Positions 46,467-59,148 of a stretch of 64,000 bases of DNA are shown one piece after another (the first letter of the stretch is position 1; every line of letters starts with the position of its first letter). The translations under genes and the position numbers were made by a program. The notes below the pieces were generated by a model. That model made no database searches, was not told the origin of the DNA, and saw only the letters and a list, made by a program, of their open reading frames with translations. The DNA is from Tetrapyrgos nigripes (lineage: Eukaryota; Basidiomycota; Agaricomycetes; Agaricales; Campanellaceae): the NCBI GenBank assembly GCA_013368315.1, contig JAACJM010000058.1, forward strand, positions 62,001 through 126,000, read 5' to 3'.

Positions 46467-49400
46467 ATGCGTGTACCCAGCTATGAACATCTAGACCAGG
46501 AAGACTATAGTGATACAGCTACAATCGCTGCCTCTATCAAATCCTCGAGGTCCATCTCCAAGCCCAAGACTTACTATGGTGAAGGACCGTTTGATCCTCC
46601 AAGCTCAGATTCAGAAGAGGACGGTTTGCTGGCAGATAATGGGCCATCAACACCTGGTGTAGCAGAAAGAGGGTTTCCTGAAGATTTTACACCAGTGCAA
46701 AAGGTTCGTACCGGGAACACTCCTTATTGACTTGACCCGACAACTTACCTCTGTTTCACGCAGCGCAACTCATCTCTTCGATTTCTTGTAACAACTCTCG
46801 TTATCTTAGTCATTCTTTCTGGGATTATTGGTATTATTGCCGCACAGACATACGTTGGGACTGTATATCGTCTTCCTGGGGTCAGGAGGATAACTATGGA
46901 CCATATATTCAACGGGACTTTCTCTCCAGAGAGTCATTCAATATCTTGGGTACCAGAAGGTTCGTCGCAAATCTCTTGGATAGTCTTAGCATGCTGAGTC
47001 TATGTCTCTTAGCTGGAGATGGAGTTTTCTCGATATCAGAGGGCGGCTACATCAAACTTGTCGACCTCAAGTCAAATACTACCACCAACCTCGTTCATAC
47101 CGTCGATGCGAGAGATGTGCGTATCGTCATATTAGTATCATCTTCATGCACTAACTCCCAGCGTTCAGGAAAACGGTAGACCTCTTTCCTGGTCCAGTTG
47201 GCAACTGTCACCAGACATGAAATATATCCTCATTAAAGCAGATCACAAAAAGGTACCTATACTCCGCAGTCAGCGTTTCGCTCACTTCTGATATGCTCTA
47301 CAGCAATGGAGATGGTCAAGTTTCGGCAACTACTACGTCCACGACATTGCCGAAAAAACCACACATCCCATAATTCCTCCATCTCATCCACCGACTACTG
47401 CCTATGCTACCTGGTCTCCAACCGGCGAATCAATAGCATATGTCACAGAAAATGACTTGTACATCCTTACCTCTCCCTAGTGAGTCTTCTATCTACCATG
47501 TCTCTTGTCTGTCCAGCCATATTTATCCCTCCTCAGCCCATCCGCCTCTCCCATCCGAATAACCTCCTCAGGCAACGCCTCCCTGTTCCACGGCGTCCCC
47601 GACTGGGTCTACGAAGAAGAAGTCTTCTCTGCTGACTACGCCCTCTGGTGGTCTCCCGATTCCCAAAAACTCGCTTTCCTCCGATTCGACGAAACCGATG
47701 TAGACGAATTCTCTTTTCCCATATACAACCCCACCGAAGACAACTACGCCGTCGTTCCATATACCTCGGAAGTCACAATGAAGTATCCTAAACCTGGGTA
47801 TAATAACCCCTTGGTGTCGGTCCATGTGTTTGATTTGGGAAGGTATTTGACGGATGGGGAGGTAATTCAGTCGGGAGTTTCAGCTGAGAGCGGGAATCTG
47901 ACGATGACGTTGGATTGGGAAGGGAGGCATAAAGTGGAGGATAGTATTGTTATGGAGGTCACCTGGGTGGATGATGAGAAGCTTTTGGTGAAGGAGGTGA
48001 ATAGGAATGCGGATGATGGGAGTGTGGTATATTTTGATTTCAGTGGAAGTGGTACGAGTAACAAAGGGAAAGTAGTGAGGAAATTGGGAAAGGACGGAGA
48101 ACATGGGGATGATGGATGGATTGATAATGTGAGTGTGCTTCCTCCCTTTACTATACCCTTATCCCTGGAGCTTCGGAAAGGTTATTGACTGACTGACTCT
48201 GTGATGAACGTTTACAGTTCCAAAATATCTATCCCTTACCAACAAATCTCACACCGGGATCAACAACAGCGTACCTGGACATCGTGCCCAGCTCTGAAGG
48301 GAACAACCACGTTGCGTTGTTTTCACCGGCAGATGCGGGTACGCCTCATTTCTTGACTATGGGCAAGTGGGAAGTGTCTAGTGGGATTAAGGGCGTCAAT
48401 GTTGAGAAGAAACTTGTGTATGTCTTTCTGCGTCTCACTGGCTGTCCCATCAGGCTCACACAACATACAGTTACTTTGAAGCCGCCTACCCCTCTTCAAC
48501 CGAGCGTAGACTCTACTCTGTACCTATTCCAGACCTCCAGAACCTCGCCTCCTCCTCTCCACTCGCTCCAGTCGAACCGACTCTCGAAACCAAACCGCCC
48601 ACTCAAACAGACCTCGGGCTCGGGGATGCAGACCTCAACCTTGACAGACCAGCGTACTACAGCACGGACTTTTCACCCCAAGCTGGGTTTTACCTGTCTA
48701 GTTATTTGGGACCGGATGTACCGACGCAGAGGGTTGTGATGGTCAACGATAGCGGTGAGTGGGGTTTTTCTTTTTTTCTTTTGTTTTGTTTTGTTCATGG
48801 ACGCTGATGATTGCTCTCTCTTATTTTCCTAACTCCTTACCAACCCACCGCACCGATTTCCAACAAATTGCATCGCTTTCACCGCGGACGTTGCCGTCAT
48901 AATTGGACATTGACATTGGATTCGGACGTTATTCGGAAATGACGCTGATTTCCTTCCTTCCTTGGGTTGGGTTGTCTTAACTTGTCTCCTCTCGTCTTAA
49001 TCGGCCAAAAACGTCTCTCCTTTCCATCTTTCCATCTTTCACGTATCCATGTACTCATCTGTCCACGTATTCGCATCCACTGAACAACGGTCGGATACGA
49101 CTACCCAATGACTTCATTAACGAAACTACCATACGGACATGGACATCCATTCTCCACGGAAGATTTCAACTATGTCCTCACCAACAACGAGGGCCTTAGC
49201 AACGTTACGACTGAGTTTGAAGCCGCTACGGTAATTCATTCGACGATAGAGATTGATGGGTTTGGTAAGTGTTCATTGTCTTAATGAATCATGATGATGT
49301 CGATTTCGACTTTTCGAGTCCAATTCCGAGTCTGGTTAGACCAGGCCAGGCTTTCATTTGGCTTTGGAGCTGGTTTGGGGTTCTGTGTTCTATGCTACCT

Positions 49401-51464
49401 GCTAGCGTCCCTTCATCACTGGGGTTCTCTATTGCGTCTTCCGCTGTCCATTTGACCGGTGGAATATGTTGTCGATTTTCAATTTGGCATCCTGCATGCA
49501 CTTTGTACTTCCGTCATCTTTCAGGCTGTCTGTCTGCCCATGCCCATGTTCAGACCGAGGACCAAGCCCCCAAGTCCGAGTCTGGTGTGTTCGTCTTCTA
49601 GAGTAAACGACGATGGGGACGGGGACGAGTTGCAGGTGTCCATTTCCATTGCTGTCTTTTGCTTCTTGCTTCTTTGATGGACTTGAGTGTCCGTCTCTTT
49701 CTCTTTTTTCTTCTTCTTGGTTTACGTCATACGACTACCATCTACCCCCGATTCTGGTTCTGATCCTCATTCTTGGTTCTAGAGCTCAATGTGAAAGAAA
49801 TCCGCCCACCTCGCATGGACGATTCCGGGAGGACCAAGTATGCGTTGTTATTCCATTTGTGAGTGGTTTACATTCATTGTCGTTGCTAATTCTCACCGAT
49901 ATCTCTCAACGTTATTTTCTTTTTCTCTCCAGATACGGTGGCCCCTTCTCACAAACCGTTGACCAACGTTTTAACCGAGATTTCCACCATTACCTGGCGT
50001 GTGGGTTACAGTATATCGTTGTGATTGTTGATGGAAGAGGGACTGGGTTTAAGGGACGCAAGCTGAGGAATGTGGTTAAAGGGAATCTAGGGTTTTGGGA
50101 GACGAAGGATCAGATTGAGGCTGCGAGGTGAGTTTAGGGCCCTTTTCTCCTTTTTGCTCGGTCTTTTGGTTGCCTTTCTTGGCCGAGACTGCAGAAGCCG
50201 ACCTTGAAAGAATGGAGAAGTGTACCCTGCTGCAACTTTTCTCCTTGCTGGAATCACTCGTGGTCATAGCTACGCAGACGAAAGAAGTTACCGGCGCTTC
50301 CTTGTGGCTGATGACGGCCGTTGTCGTTATCTTTCCTCCCAACGGCACCGATATATGATGTTGTTTTCTTCATTCATCGATTGCTTATATGTCCTGCGTT
50401 TCCACTGGAGGCGTCTCGTGACCAATCTACCGCTCTTGGTATTCTGCCGGGAACTGCTCGCACAGTGTTGACTCTCTTTTGGAGTTTGACCCGCATTGCT
50501 GTCATAGTTATCGTCATTCTTCTCTACTCTTGTCCTTGATACCTATGTGACTCAAATTCCTTTTTCTTTTCTTTTCCTTTTTTTGCGCAGAATATGGGCA
50601 TCCAAACCGTACGTAGACCCTAGAAGGATCGGGGTATGGGGCTGGGTAAGTGAACTAGTTCATCTTTGAGATCGCTCACTCACCTGCGGCCTTATCCTTG
50701 TCTTGAATACCTTGATCTTCCTCCACTATATATTGGTGGCAATTGACTGAAATTGCCCTAAACCTCTCGGTACCGCCTCCCGCATATGCCACAACCAAAC
50801 CGAACCGAATTCTAATTAACCCATCCCAAATGGAAAACCTAAATTTCCAGTCTTACGGAGGCTTCATGTCTTCAAAAGTTGTTGAAGCCGATGCTGGAAT
50901 ACATTCTCTCGCCATGGCTGTTGCAGTGAGTACTTGAACTTTTGGTCTTACCCGTTTGGGTTCTGATAATTTTGCCTGTGCCTGCGGGTAGCCTGTGACT
51001 AGTTGGCGGTTATACGGTATGTAAACCATGCTGTTGTCCCTTCTTTTGCAAGCTAATACAGCTTTGGAACCGCAGACTCAATATATACCGAGCGCTATCT
51101 CAACCTCCCCTCTCTGAATACCGGGGGTTACACTAACGCATCAATCTCCAATGTGACAGGGTTCCACCATGTCGATTATCTCCTGATGCACGGCAGTGCT
51201 GATGATAATGTCCATTTTGCCAATACCGCGCATCTGCTGGATATGTTTACTAAGGAGAAAGTGAGAAGGTTCAGGTTTAGAATGTTTACAGATAGGTATG
51301 TGTTGTCGTTTTTGGCTTGGGTGCCGATAGCTAAACAAGCCTCTTTGTTCTTGCACAGTGATCACTCGATATACAGACGAGGTGCTAACAGGGAAGTGTA
51401 TGAATACATGAAGGAGTTTTTGGAAGAGAAGTGGGGGCCGGGTGGTAGAAAACGAGGATGGTAG
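46467..51464 (+). CDS. type II membrane dipeptidyl aminopeptidase (S9B; Dap2/Ste13-like)
   Basis: Sixteen exons join in phase to 908 residues: 46467-46703, 46764-46959, 47013-47116, 47169-47252, 47304-47479, 47537-48128, 48218-48417, 48471-48754, 49163-49264, 49783-49858, 49933-50127, 50591-50645, 50851-50925, 50992-51016, 51076-51295, 51359-51464. An 80-residue cytosolic head precedes one membrane helix (FLVTTLVILVILSGIIGIIA). A beta-propeller region and the alpha/beta-hydrolase domain follow, with nucleophile GWSYGGF, Asp in HGSADDN and His in SDHSIY. Such enzymes remove X-Pro or X-Ala dipeptides in the late Golgi or vacuole. Introns 8, 9 and 11 (408, 518 and 463 nt) are far longer than the rest. 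Catalytic residues are intact. Confidence 0.95.
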
Positions 51465-52030
51465 TCTGGGATATTAGACCGGGGTATTCTAACTTATTCG
51501 TATGCACGTAGAAGCTACTTTACGATCTATGAGGATAATTGGACTTTGTACATCAACTTTGAACTTGAAGGGGAGTTAGACTGTTTGCCAGCGCAACCGA
51601 CACGTGCACCAGTTCCATCTTCTCCCGTCCTCCACCGTCCAGCTCCATTTCCAACCTACGCGTAACTGTTGATTTCCACTTCATGGCCCATATATTTCTA
51701 CGGGATTTGACACCTCAGTATGCTTGTGAACTCGTTTTTTTTACAAGGGAGCTAACTTTCTTTTACTTAGCCTCGGCGGCTACTTTAGCAGGTCTTGAAA
51801 GGAACGCCGTCGTTGCCCGTCAAACTTCATCAAATTTTTGGGTTCGAATTTGCCATGCCTCTGGGACTTGCGTGGGTGCACTTGGGATGCACCAAATGCC
51901 ACGGAGATGTCTCGAGGTGTCATCTTTAGCTTGCGAGTGGAGTGGTTTGCTATATCTTGGATAGGTTCGTCTCAAGTATAAAACTCTCTTTAACCACTCA
52001 ACGCGAATATCCAGATTTTTCAATCTCTAC
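51465..52030. other. intergenic
   Basis: Downstream of the peptidase gene and upstream of the MFS gene. A 93-codon ORF at 51683 has no domain or splice support and is probably chance. Confidence 0.5.
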
Positions 52031-54426
52031 ATGGATGGACAAGATGTACGAGGTCTTCGCGGTCTCAGGTTACTACTGGTTTTCGTCGGAATGAATCTTG
52101 CCGCTCTTCAGGTTGCCCTTGACCAAACCATCATATGTTCGTTCTCATTTGTGTTGAGAAATTGGCGACTCAGCTAATCTTCAGAAACTCCAGCTACCGC
52201 TCAAACAACTATTGCACTCGATCTCAACAGCCTCTCCTCAGTGACATGGATTGTCACTGGTTTCTTCTTCACGCAATCGGCCTTCATGCTGACTTATACC
52301 CAAATGTTGAAGCTGTGGCCTTCGAAGTGGTAAGCCTGTCTCCTGCCGTTATGCCTTGGTCTAATAGCAATTTTTGGTTGTTCAGGATATTTCTCTTCAC
52401 CGTTTCTCTTTTCGAAATCGGGTCACTGATTTGCGGGGTTTCTCACTCTATGGGTCTTCTTATTTTTGGGCGAGTGGTTGCTGGAATTGGTGCGGCTGGT
52501 GTATTCGTTTGCTGCCTCACTGTTTTGGCAGAAGTGTGTCATCCTATCCTCAGATCAGCGCTCTCTATTTACTTTGACACTAGTCGACTTCTATTACGCA
52601 GAGACCTTTGCTATTCGGTATACTAGGAGCCACCTACGTTGTGAGCAGCGTCGTAGGTCCTCTAATCGGAGGTGCTTTAGCTGAGCATGCTGGATGGAGA
52701 TGGTGTTTTCGTACGTTCTTGTATCCCTCTTTCATCATTAATAATGCTAAACTGCCTATCTGCGTGCTCGCAGTCATCAATCTTCCCATCGGTAGCGTCA
52801 CAATTTTCAGCATACTGTGTTTTCTAGAAGCGAGTACCCCAATAGGCTTGCGACTTGAAGACTCCAATCTCTCGTTTACGCAGAAAGTCCGTTCACCCTT
52901 TCTTTCAACTTGACGCCATCTCCTGAGCTTCATTCTAGTTGTTGCGCATCGATCTCGTTGGAACTACACTCGCGATTGGTCTCAATCTGTTCTTCATATT
53001 GCCGTTGCAGTGGGGTGGAAACGAAATGAGATGGGACGATCCTCGCGTCGTTGCGGTTGGTTTTACTCGCTTGTACATCTGCTCCAACTAATCCCCGTGT
53101 CCAGCTTCTGTGTTCAGCCGGGGCAACGATTGCGCTTTTTGGGTTATGGGAATGGTATATCGGGGAAGAACGTGCTCTGATTCCTCTCTCAATGCTTAGA
53201 AACAAAAATCTGTAAGATTTACCCTTCTCATACAGGAACCTGTAAGCTCAAGATGTCTAAAATTCTAGGATTGGTTGCTGCATGGCCACGTTCTTCACGT
53301 TCTGGAATCTACTTCTGTTCACATACTTCATACCATTGCTATACCAGGTGCGAGTTTGCTGTCCTCTCATACAGTTTTTGCACTGTTTGACACACCATAA
53401 AGGTGGTAAGAGGACGAAGTCCCACTCACTCAGGAGTCGATTTGCTGCCAATGATGCTTTCTATGGTAATATGTACCGCCGGCGGAGGAGCAGTGATATC
53501 TCGTACTGGTCAATACTGGCCATGGATGTGCGCCGCCCCCTGGTAAGCTAAACGCACTCCTGTCCAAAATTTGCGCAATTGTGCTGACTCGACTTTAGGG
53601 CTCTTATATCAGGGGCTGTGCTCCTTTACAAAGGCACGCCCGATACATCTGCGGCATGGTTGACTGGTGCACAAATTCTCTGTGGTATAGGAATAGGTCC
53701 TATCTTTCAAACGCCTGTCTTGGCTGCTCAGGCCCATGCCAAAAGTCCGAAAGATATTATCGTAGCCACTGGCATCGTTACATTCGCGCAGAGAATGGGT
53801 GGGACCCTCTCTGTATCCATGTGAGGGTGTTTTCTGCATCTCTAGGTCACTCCTCATCCTCTTGACCTCAGTGCGCAAGCCATCTTCCAGTCTTTGCTGC
53901 CCAAGCGGCTCGAGATGTACGCCCCATCAGTCCACATAGATCAAGTCCGTCGAAATGCCAGCACCATTCGGTTAGTCTCTGATCCTCAGATCCGAGCAGG
54001 CGCCCTAAAGGCCTACACCGAGGTATCTGTGCCTCCAACGTACCAACGCTGCTCTCTATTGATTGTTCTCCAGTCATTGAATGCGGCGTTTATCTTGGCA
54101 ATTCCCGCTGGCGTCTTGTCACTAGTCGCAGTCTTATTTCTCGTGGCGTATGTGGAGTTTTCATTGTCGTCTCTGTTTCTTTCTGTTGACGATTTCGTGA
54201 TACCAGCAAAGGGCCCTTGAATGATCGAGCCCCTGACCATGCAGAGTCGAGAAATGTTTCTCCTCGGAATGTACCTCTGGTTACTCTCACTCATCGCAGA
54301 TCCTGTAGTCTGAGGGAAGGGCCAGATATAGATTTGGAGAAGGATTTGGAAAAGGACAACTCAAAACCTCGTAGCACTAAGCGTGGTGTTAGCCACAGCG
54401 TCTTAGTTGTTTCTGAGCAAGATTGA
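52031..54426 (+). CDS. MFS transporter, DHA2-like multidrug family
   Basis: Thirteen exons from ATG 52031 to 54426 join in phase to 573 residues (exon ends 52136, 52329, 52533, 52710, 52886, 53055, 53211, 53347, 53542, 53820, 54022, 54147, 54426). Start of the first helix: LLLVFVGMNLAALQVALDQT. MFS features: SLSSVTWIVTGFFFTQSAFM, GRVVAGIGAAGVFVCCL, ATYVVSSVVGPLIGGALAEH with GWRWCF and INLPIGSVT. Later helices include FFTFWNLLLFTYFIPLLYQ and AAFILAIPAGVLSLVAVLF. Probably 14 helices. DHA2 proteins export small molecules in exchange for protons at the plasma membrane. The short C-tail is acidic/basic (DIDLEKDLEKDN). Substrate unknown. Confidence 0.93.
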
Positions 54427-56172
54427 TGCTTTGTATCCATACATACACTTCTAATTGTAACAGTTGGCGATATATAGTATTGTTCTCAAAGGCTAAAATC
54501 ACCAACTCGAGAAAGGATCAGTTCAAGATGTAGGGAATGTTGTAAGAATGGGCGCAGTGCAACAAAGACGCTGTGTTGCAGATCCTTTCAGTATGTAAAT
54601 AGCGTTGAGTGACTTCGTCTGCTCGTCTCTCTGCCGCAGTGTATGTATCGGCCAACACCACATCTCCACTGGCAGAAATCTTTCCGGAGTCAAAATAATG
54701 CATAGCGGCCACTCATCACTGTCCTATCCTTTTTATGTTTCATGACTGAATTCGGGGGTTGACTGAGCGGGGAAGCACGAGGGTGTCTTAATTCAAGTTT
54801 AGCTCTCAATAAAAATGACCGGAACTCAGTTACTTGAGAGATTCTACGACGAGTTTGCTTCCTCAGCGGGTCTCTCCGCGGTCTCGGTGATTTCTAATTT
54901 CTTTTTGATCATGGCCTTTCACGTCTGGCCTCAGTCTAGTCTAAACGGTACTTACGAGAGTGCTCGATGAACGGAAATATAAATATCTAGCTCCGGTTGT
55001 ACCTGACGTCCTTGAGATTTGGGGGTCACATTGGAATTTCATTCACCTGCGCTGCGAATCTACTAAGGTAGACTTGACCGCTGACGACCTCTTACATCCA
55101 CAGAGACCGAAGTTGAGAAATGTCATGCATATGACACCTGAACTTGTCGAAGTACGCTCACTTATTCCAAAGCACCGGTTTCCTACAGTTACTGATATAT
55201 GTATACATGAAGGGACAGATACGATGAACCCCTTAAGCCGAGCTAATTGTACAATAATTGTAAAGAATTTGCATTCTGAATGTGTCGCTTTATTGCAACT
55301 GTACGTTGACGGGGATAAAGAGGCAGGTTGATGCCCATTGAATGATTCCGAAGGCGCTCCGAAAACATCGCTGAAATCGAGTAGACCTTCGATCGTCTGT
55401 TCCGTACGAATTCGTTGTTTTCGTTATTTCTCATCTCCGGCATTTCATTATTGCTTATGAGCCAGATTGCTACTCCTTTTTCTCAACAGAAGAATCAGCC
55501 TTCCGAAATATTAAGACGAAGAGAAGCCGCTGCAACCAGTGAGCGCGGGAACGTGGCGCCACACAAAGCCTGGTAAGTCCTTCTAACCCGCCGCCTTGGT
55601 GAGCGCGCAGTATCATATCAGGAATAGATCCAACTCATGCTCCAAAAGGTAGGATCTTATTACAAAAAGAAAGCGAACGATCTCAATGGAAGCTGTGGCT
55701 TGGGATCGGAGATTTGCATGTCGTACCTACAGTTAGGATACTGGGCCAACTTCGTATGCCTTACTGAAGACCGACGATCACCGCTTCGACTTACCCAAGT
55801 CTTCGAGAGTAGACACTGATCATCTATCACATTCGTACTAATTTCTTTTCCGATCAACTGGGGAATCACTTCGGAGTACGCTGACCGTACTTACGACCTC
55901 GATTGTTGATATTGCCTGATCCAGAGATTGAATTGAATGAAAGGGCTATGTACGTCCAGTACACTCGATACCCGTAAGGAGGTTATTTTGAAAAGTTTGT
56001 TGATGAAGAGGATTGTTGTCCAAGCACGCTTACAGCTGACATGGCCATAGAACGATCAGTAGGATGCCATTTGCAGCTTTGACCCTAAGTGGCGCCCAAC
56101 GGCATCGCGTCAGCGTCACACGCCAAGGGAGGTAACACTGACGTTTTGAGTAAGTTGTTTGAGCTTGTCCTG
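54427..56172. other. intergenic with weak ORFs
   Basis: A 123-codon plus-strand ORF at 54960-55331 (MTPELVEVRSLIPKHRFPTV) and a short one near 54814 starting MTGTQLLERFYDEF are unrecognised. Neither shows clear splice partners. No repeat seen. Confidence 0.4.
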
Positions 56173-56180
56173 TATATAAA
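56173..56180 (+). promoter_or_regulatory. TATA box
   Basis: TATATAAA lies 61 bases upstream of ATG 56234. Transcription from about 30 bases downstream of it would begin after the earlier in-frame ATG at 56188, which favours 56234 as the start of the Myb gene. Confidence 0.55.
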
Positions 56181-56233
56181 CCTTGGTGATGATAAGTGAC
56201 CTGACGCTGATCCCTCCTGCTCTCATCAACCAG

Positions 56234-57617
56234 ATGCCTTCGGAGAAGAAGAGAAGCTCTGGCTCAAATCTTGCGCCGCCTCGCCCTCGCCGAACGCGTA
56301 CCTATTGGACGAAAGAGGAGGACGGCATACTTATCTCTGCTGTGGAGACATTCGCAGGTTCCCCTTCTCAGTGGAGCGAAATCGCAAAGTGTCTGGAAGG
56401 ACGCTCACCGAAGGACTGTCGCAAACGATGGGCCAATGGTCTTAACACTTCTCTCAAGAAAGGCTCCTGGACAGCAGATGAAGACACCAAACTTCGTCAG
56501 GCTGTCCTCGCCTACAACTACGACTGGGCTAGGATCTCGAAAGTCGTTGGCAACCGATCCGGTGACCAATGTTCCAAGCGATGGCGGGAAGTAGTGGATC
56601 CTTCCATCAACAAGGATCCTTGGACACCGGAGGAGGACGAGCTCCTTCTCAAACTCTTCGCCAAGCACGGAAGTGCATGGCAGGAAATCAAGGAACACTT
56701 TCGCAACAGAAGGGGATTACAATGCAGAAATCGATGTTGCCACCTCCTAGGTACACGCTCCAAGAAGGGCCGACCTAAACTTCCTCGGTTTGACTCTCTT
56801 CGAGAATCACCTCGAGATTCAGACAGCCTTCTCGTTCCCAGTTCCGTCTCGTCTCCACAATCATCATCGTCGTCCCCTTGTCCACCGACTCCTTCACCTT
56901 TACTGCTCAATATGCCCATGCCTGTCGTTTCTGTCCAATTTACGGATGATTTTCCACTTGAAGGCGGCTTTTCTCTCACCGGTAATTTCGGCGAGGGCAC
57001 CGACGAGTCAAATTATCCCGTAAAGCTCAACACGAGTACCGATTTTTCCCCTTCGCCTGTCGCCATCGTGCCTCTTCATGACTTCGCGTATGCGCCCCCC
57101 GAATGGTCCGCTCCAGAGCATGGGTAAGTCATATCATTTATTTAATGTCCCTGGCTTCTACTTACGTTCCACTGTTAGTCTCTTGTCCTCATCGGCATCT
57201 CACGACCAATTGCATCCAACTGTTTTTCATTCCACAGCGCCTTCTTTTGACGCGGGTTGTGAGTCAAGTTCGGGATCGGACTGGCTCTCCTGTCACGGTG
57301 CCACTGTGGATCCTGCTTTTGACAATCTGCCAGAAACTCGTTCATGCAACCTTCAGCCTGTATCGACTATGGACTGTAGCTCTACGTTCCCCGTAGCTCC
57401 ACTCGCCTTTACGCAGTCTTCTGCGCCTTTCCATCCGACTCACTATTTCCCATCCTACCAACCTCCGCAATCGAAGGAGTACAGCGAAGAATATCTTCTG
57501 CGTTTCCTGCTCCATCAGACTGAGGATCCCTCGTTGCTGTCGTCGTACCTTCGAGGCCCATTTCATCCTCAACAGCACAACTGCAGAGTTGACGGTCCCT
57601 CCGTAGTACGGAGATAA
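56234..57617 (+). CDS. three-repeat Myb (R1R2R3) transcription factor
   Basis: Two exons (56234-57123, 57179-57617) join in phase to 442 residues. Three SANT/Myb repeats occupy about residues 18-175. They begin YWTKEEDGILISAVETFAG, KGSWTADEDTKLRQAVLAYN and KDPWTPEEDELLLKLFAKHG, each with the regular Trp spacing (final helices SPKDCRKRWAN, SGDQCSKRWRE, RGLQCRNRCCH). The third repeat replaces its last Trp by Cys. The remainder is Ser/Pro-rich and disordered, probably an activation region. It resembles fungal Myb-like regulators of the c-Myb/BAS1 plan; targets are unknown. An in-frame ATG 46 bases upstream (56188) would add 15 or so residues. Confidence 0.92.
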
Positions 57618-59148
57618 AGACGCTATGTCTCCACTTTTCACCGATCCCATTCTCTCCGGGCCACGATACATCTAGAAGGCATTTCGGCTTCGTATTCATA
57701 GCTACCCACATCACGCCTGTGTTGGGCGGAGATTCGAATACTCCGTGAAGCTGGTGAAGTTTCAAAATCGTAGAAGGTCATATGGTTCTCCTTAGAGAAC
57801 GCTCACTGCCACAATATTCATAGATGTCTTCTGCCTACTATCAAGAATATTAAAGGTAATTTTAGATGCGGACTACGTAGTAGTGTCGGAATATGTTCAG
57901 GAAGGCGGACCAATTGTATTTTTATTCTCTGTAATTCCATGCATAATTACTTCTACATGCCTAGCTAACTTATAACTCACGAACGGTACTAGTAATGGTA
58001 GCTCAAGCCTTAGATACTCGAGAGGCGGGTGGAGGATTATTACGGATTACTACTGTTCCCCATGCGCGCTTATTATTTATAATCGCGGGATTCTTAACAT
58101 GGTGAAGGGCGGCTTCATGAGTAAGTAGTACCTATATGTATCGTACTTGTTCTTTCTTGCTCTTTCGACTAATAAGTACTTATCACTAAATGATGATACC
58201 TCAAGCTTTAGATTTATGAAACTTTGATGTATGATGTTCATTAATTACGACTGACTCCTTTGACGAAATTCGTCGTCAACAGCTCGCAGCCTGAGCGGAT
58301 CTGATAGCTGCAGCTCATACGCCTAGGGATAGGGGCTAGCGCCACATCTATATTTCACGTGACCGTGTGTATGTTCAATGCATCTCGCGAAGCAAAAAGT
58401 CATTGGTTCAATAGCGTTCAAGCATCCAACCCAAATCCAACCTGAAGAAAGTACCAACATGCACGAGCCATCTTGAAGAAAGGGATAGGTCCATGGGGCA
58501 GTTGACAGAAATGGCCTCAAACTAGTCGCGAGAAGACTACATTTAGCTTAACAAAGGCTACGGACCAACTACGGACCCATAGATTTGCCATGACGACGGC
58601 GACGGCGACGGTCAGTTTTGTCCCAGGTCCGTCATTCATCAAAGCTACCTATGAAAGGTATCTGCGCAGCAGAGGTGCGTCCTGACTTTGCTGACTCTGA
58701 ACGGGTTCTTACATGGCGTCTTCAGTATTGACAATTTTGATACGAGCTCAATACTCGACCAAGTTGGCCGTTCGCTGCGGAGTTCTTTCAGATGCAATTC
58801 AGATGGTGTACATACTGCGTACTGTGAACGCGTCACTGTTAATACGCAGAGACTGAGGATAGGTCTGTCATTCCATACGTTCACACCACACGAGCAAACT
58901 ATGCGGTTGCGCCGCAGAAAGCACTGCTGTTGTCTCCAAGGGCCGGGTGGTCAGTGTAAAGGCCTTCGTGATGAGTATTCGATTTGGTAAGCCAACTCTC
59001 CGGCTTCCGAGAGGCTCGTTAGCTCACTCGTTTGCATTGAATGATCGTATATATATATTGCTCCTGTCTAGAAGATATAAAGAGGAGAAACGCTTGAAGA
59101 ACAATCCCCAATCATCTACTCGATCACTACAAACTTTCTGATTTTACA
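57618..59148. other. intergenic
   Basis: AT-rich with many AGTA/TACT words near 57860-58200. ORFs at 58323-58990 lack domain or splice support. TA-rich TATATATAT (about 59048) and GATATAAAG (about 59076) could serve as core promoter of the reductase gene. Confidence 0.45.

Noticed and set aside
49085..49150. Exon reading YDYPMTSLTKLPYGHGHP in the peptidase gene
   Set aside because: No AG acceptor exists before it; the first AG at 49161-49162 joins in phase to conserved FNYVLTNNEG.
49269..49601. 110-codon ORF within the peptidase locus
   Set aside because: It falls wholly in the 518-nt intron, and the flanking exons join in phase to conserved peptidase sequence.
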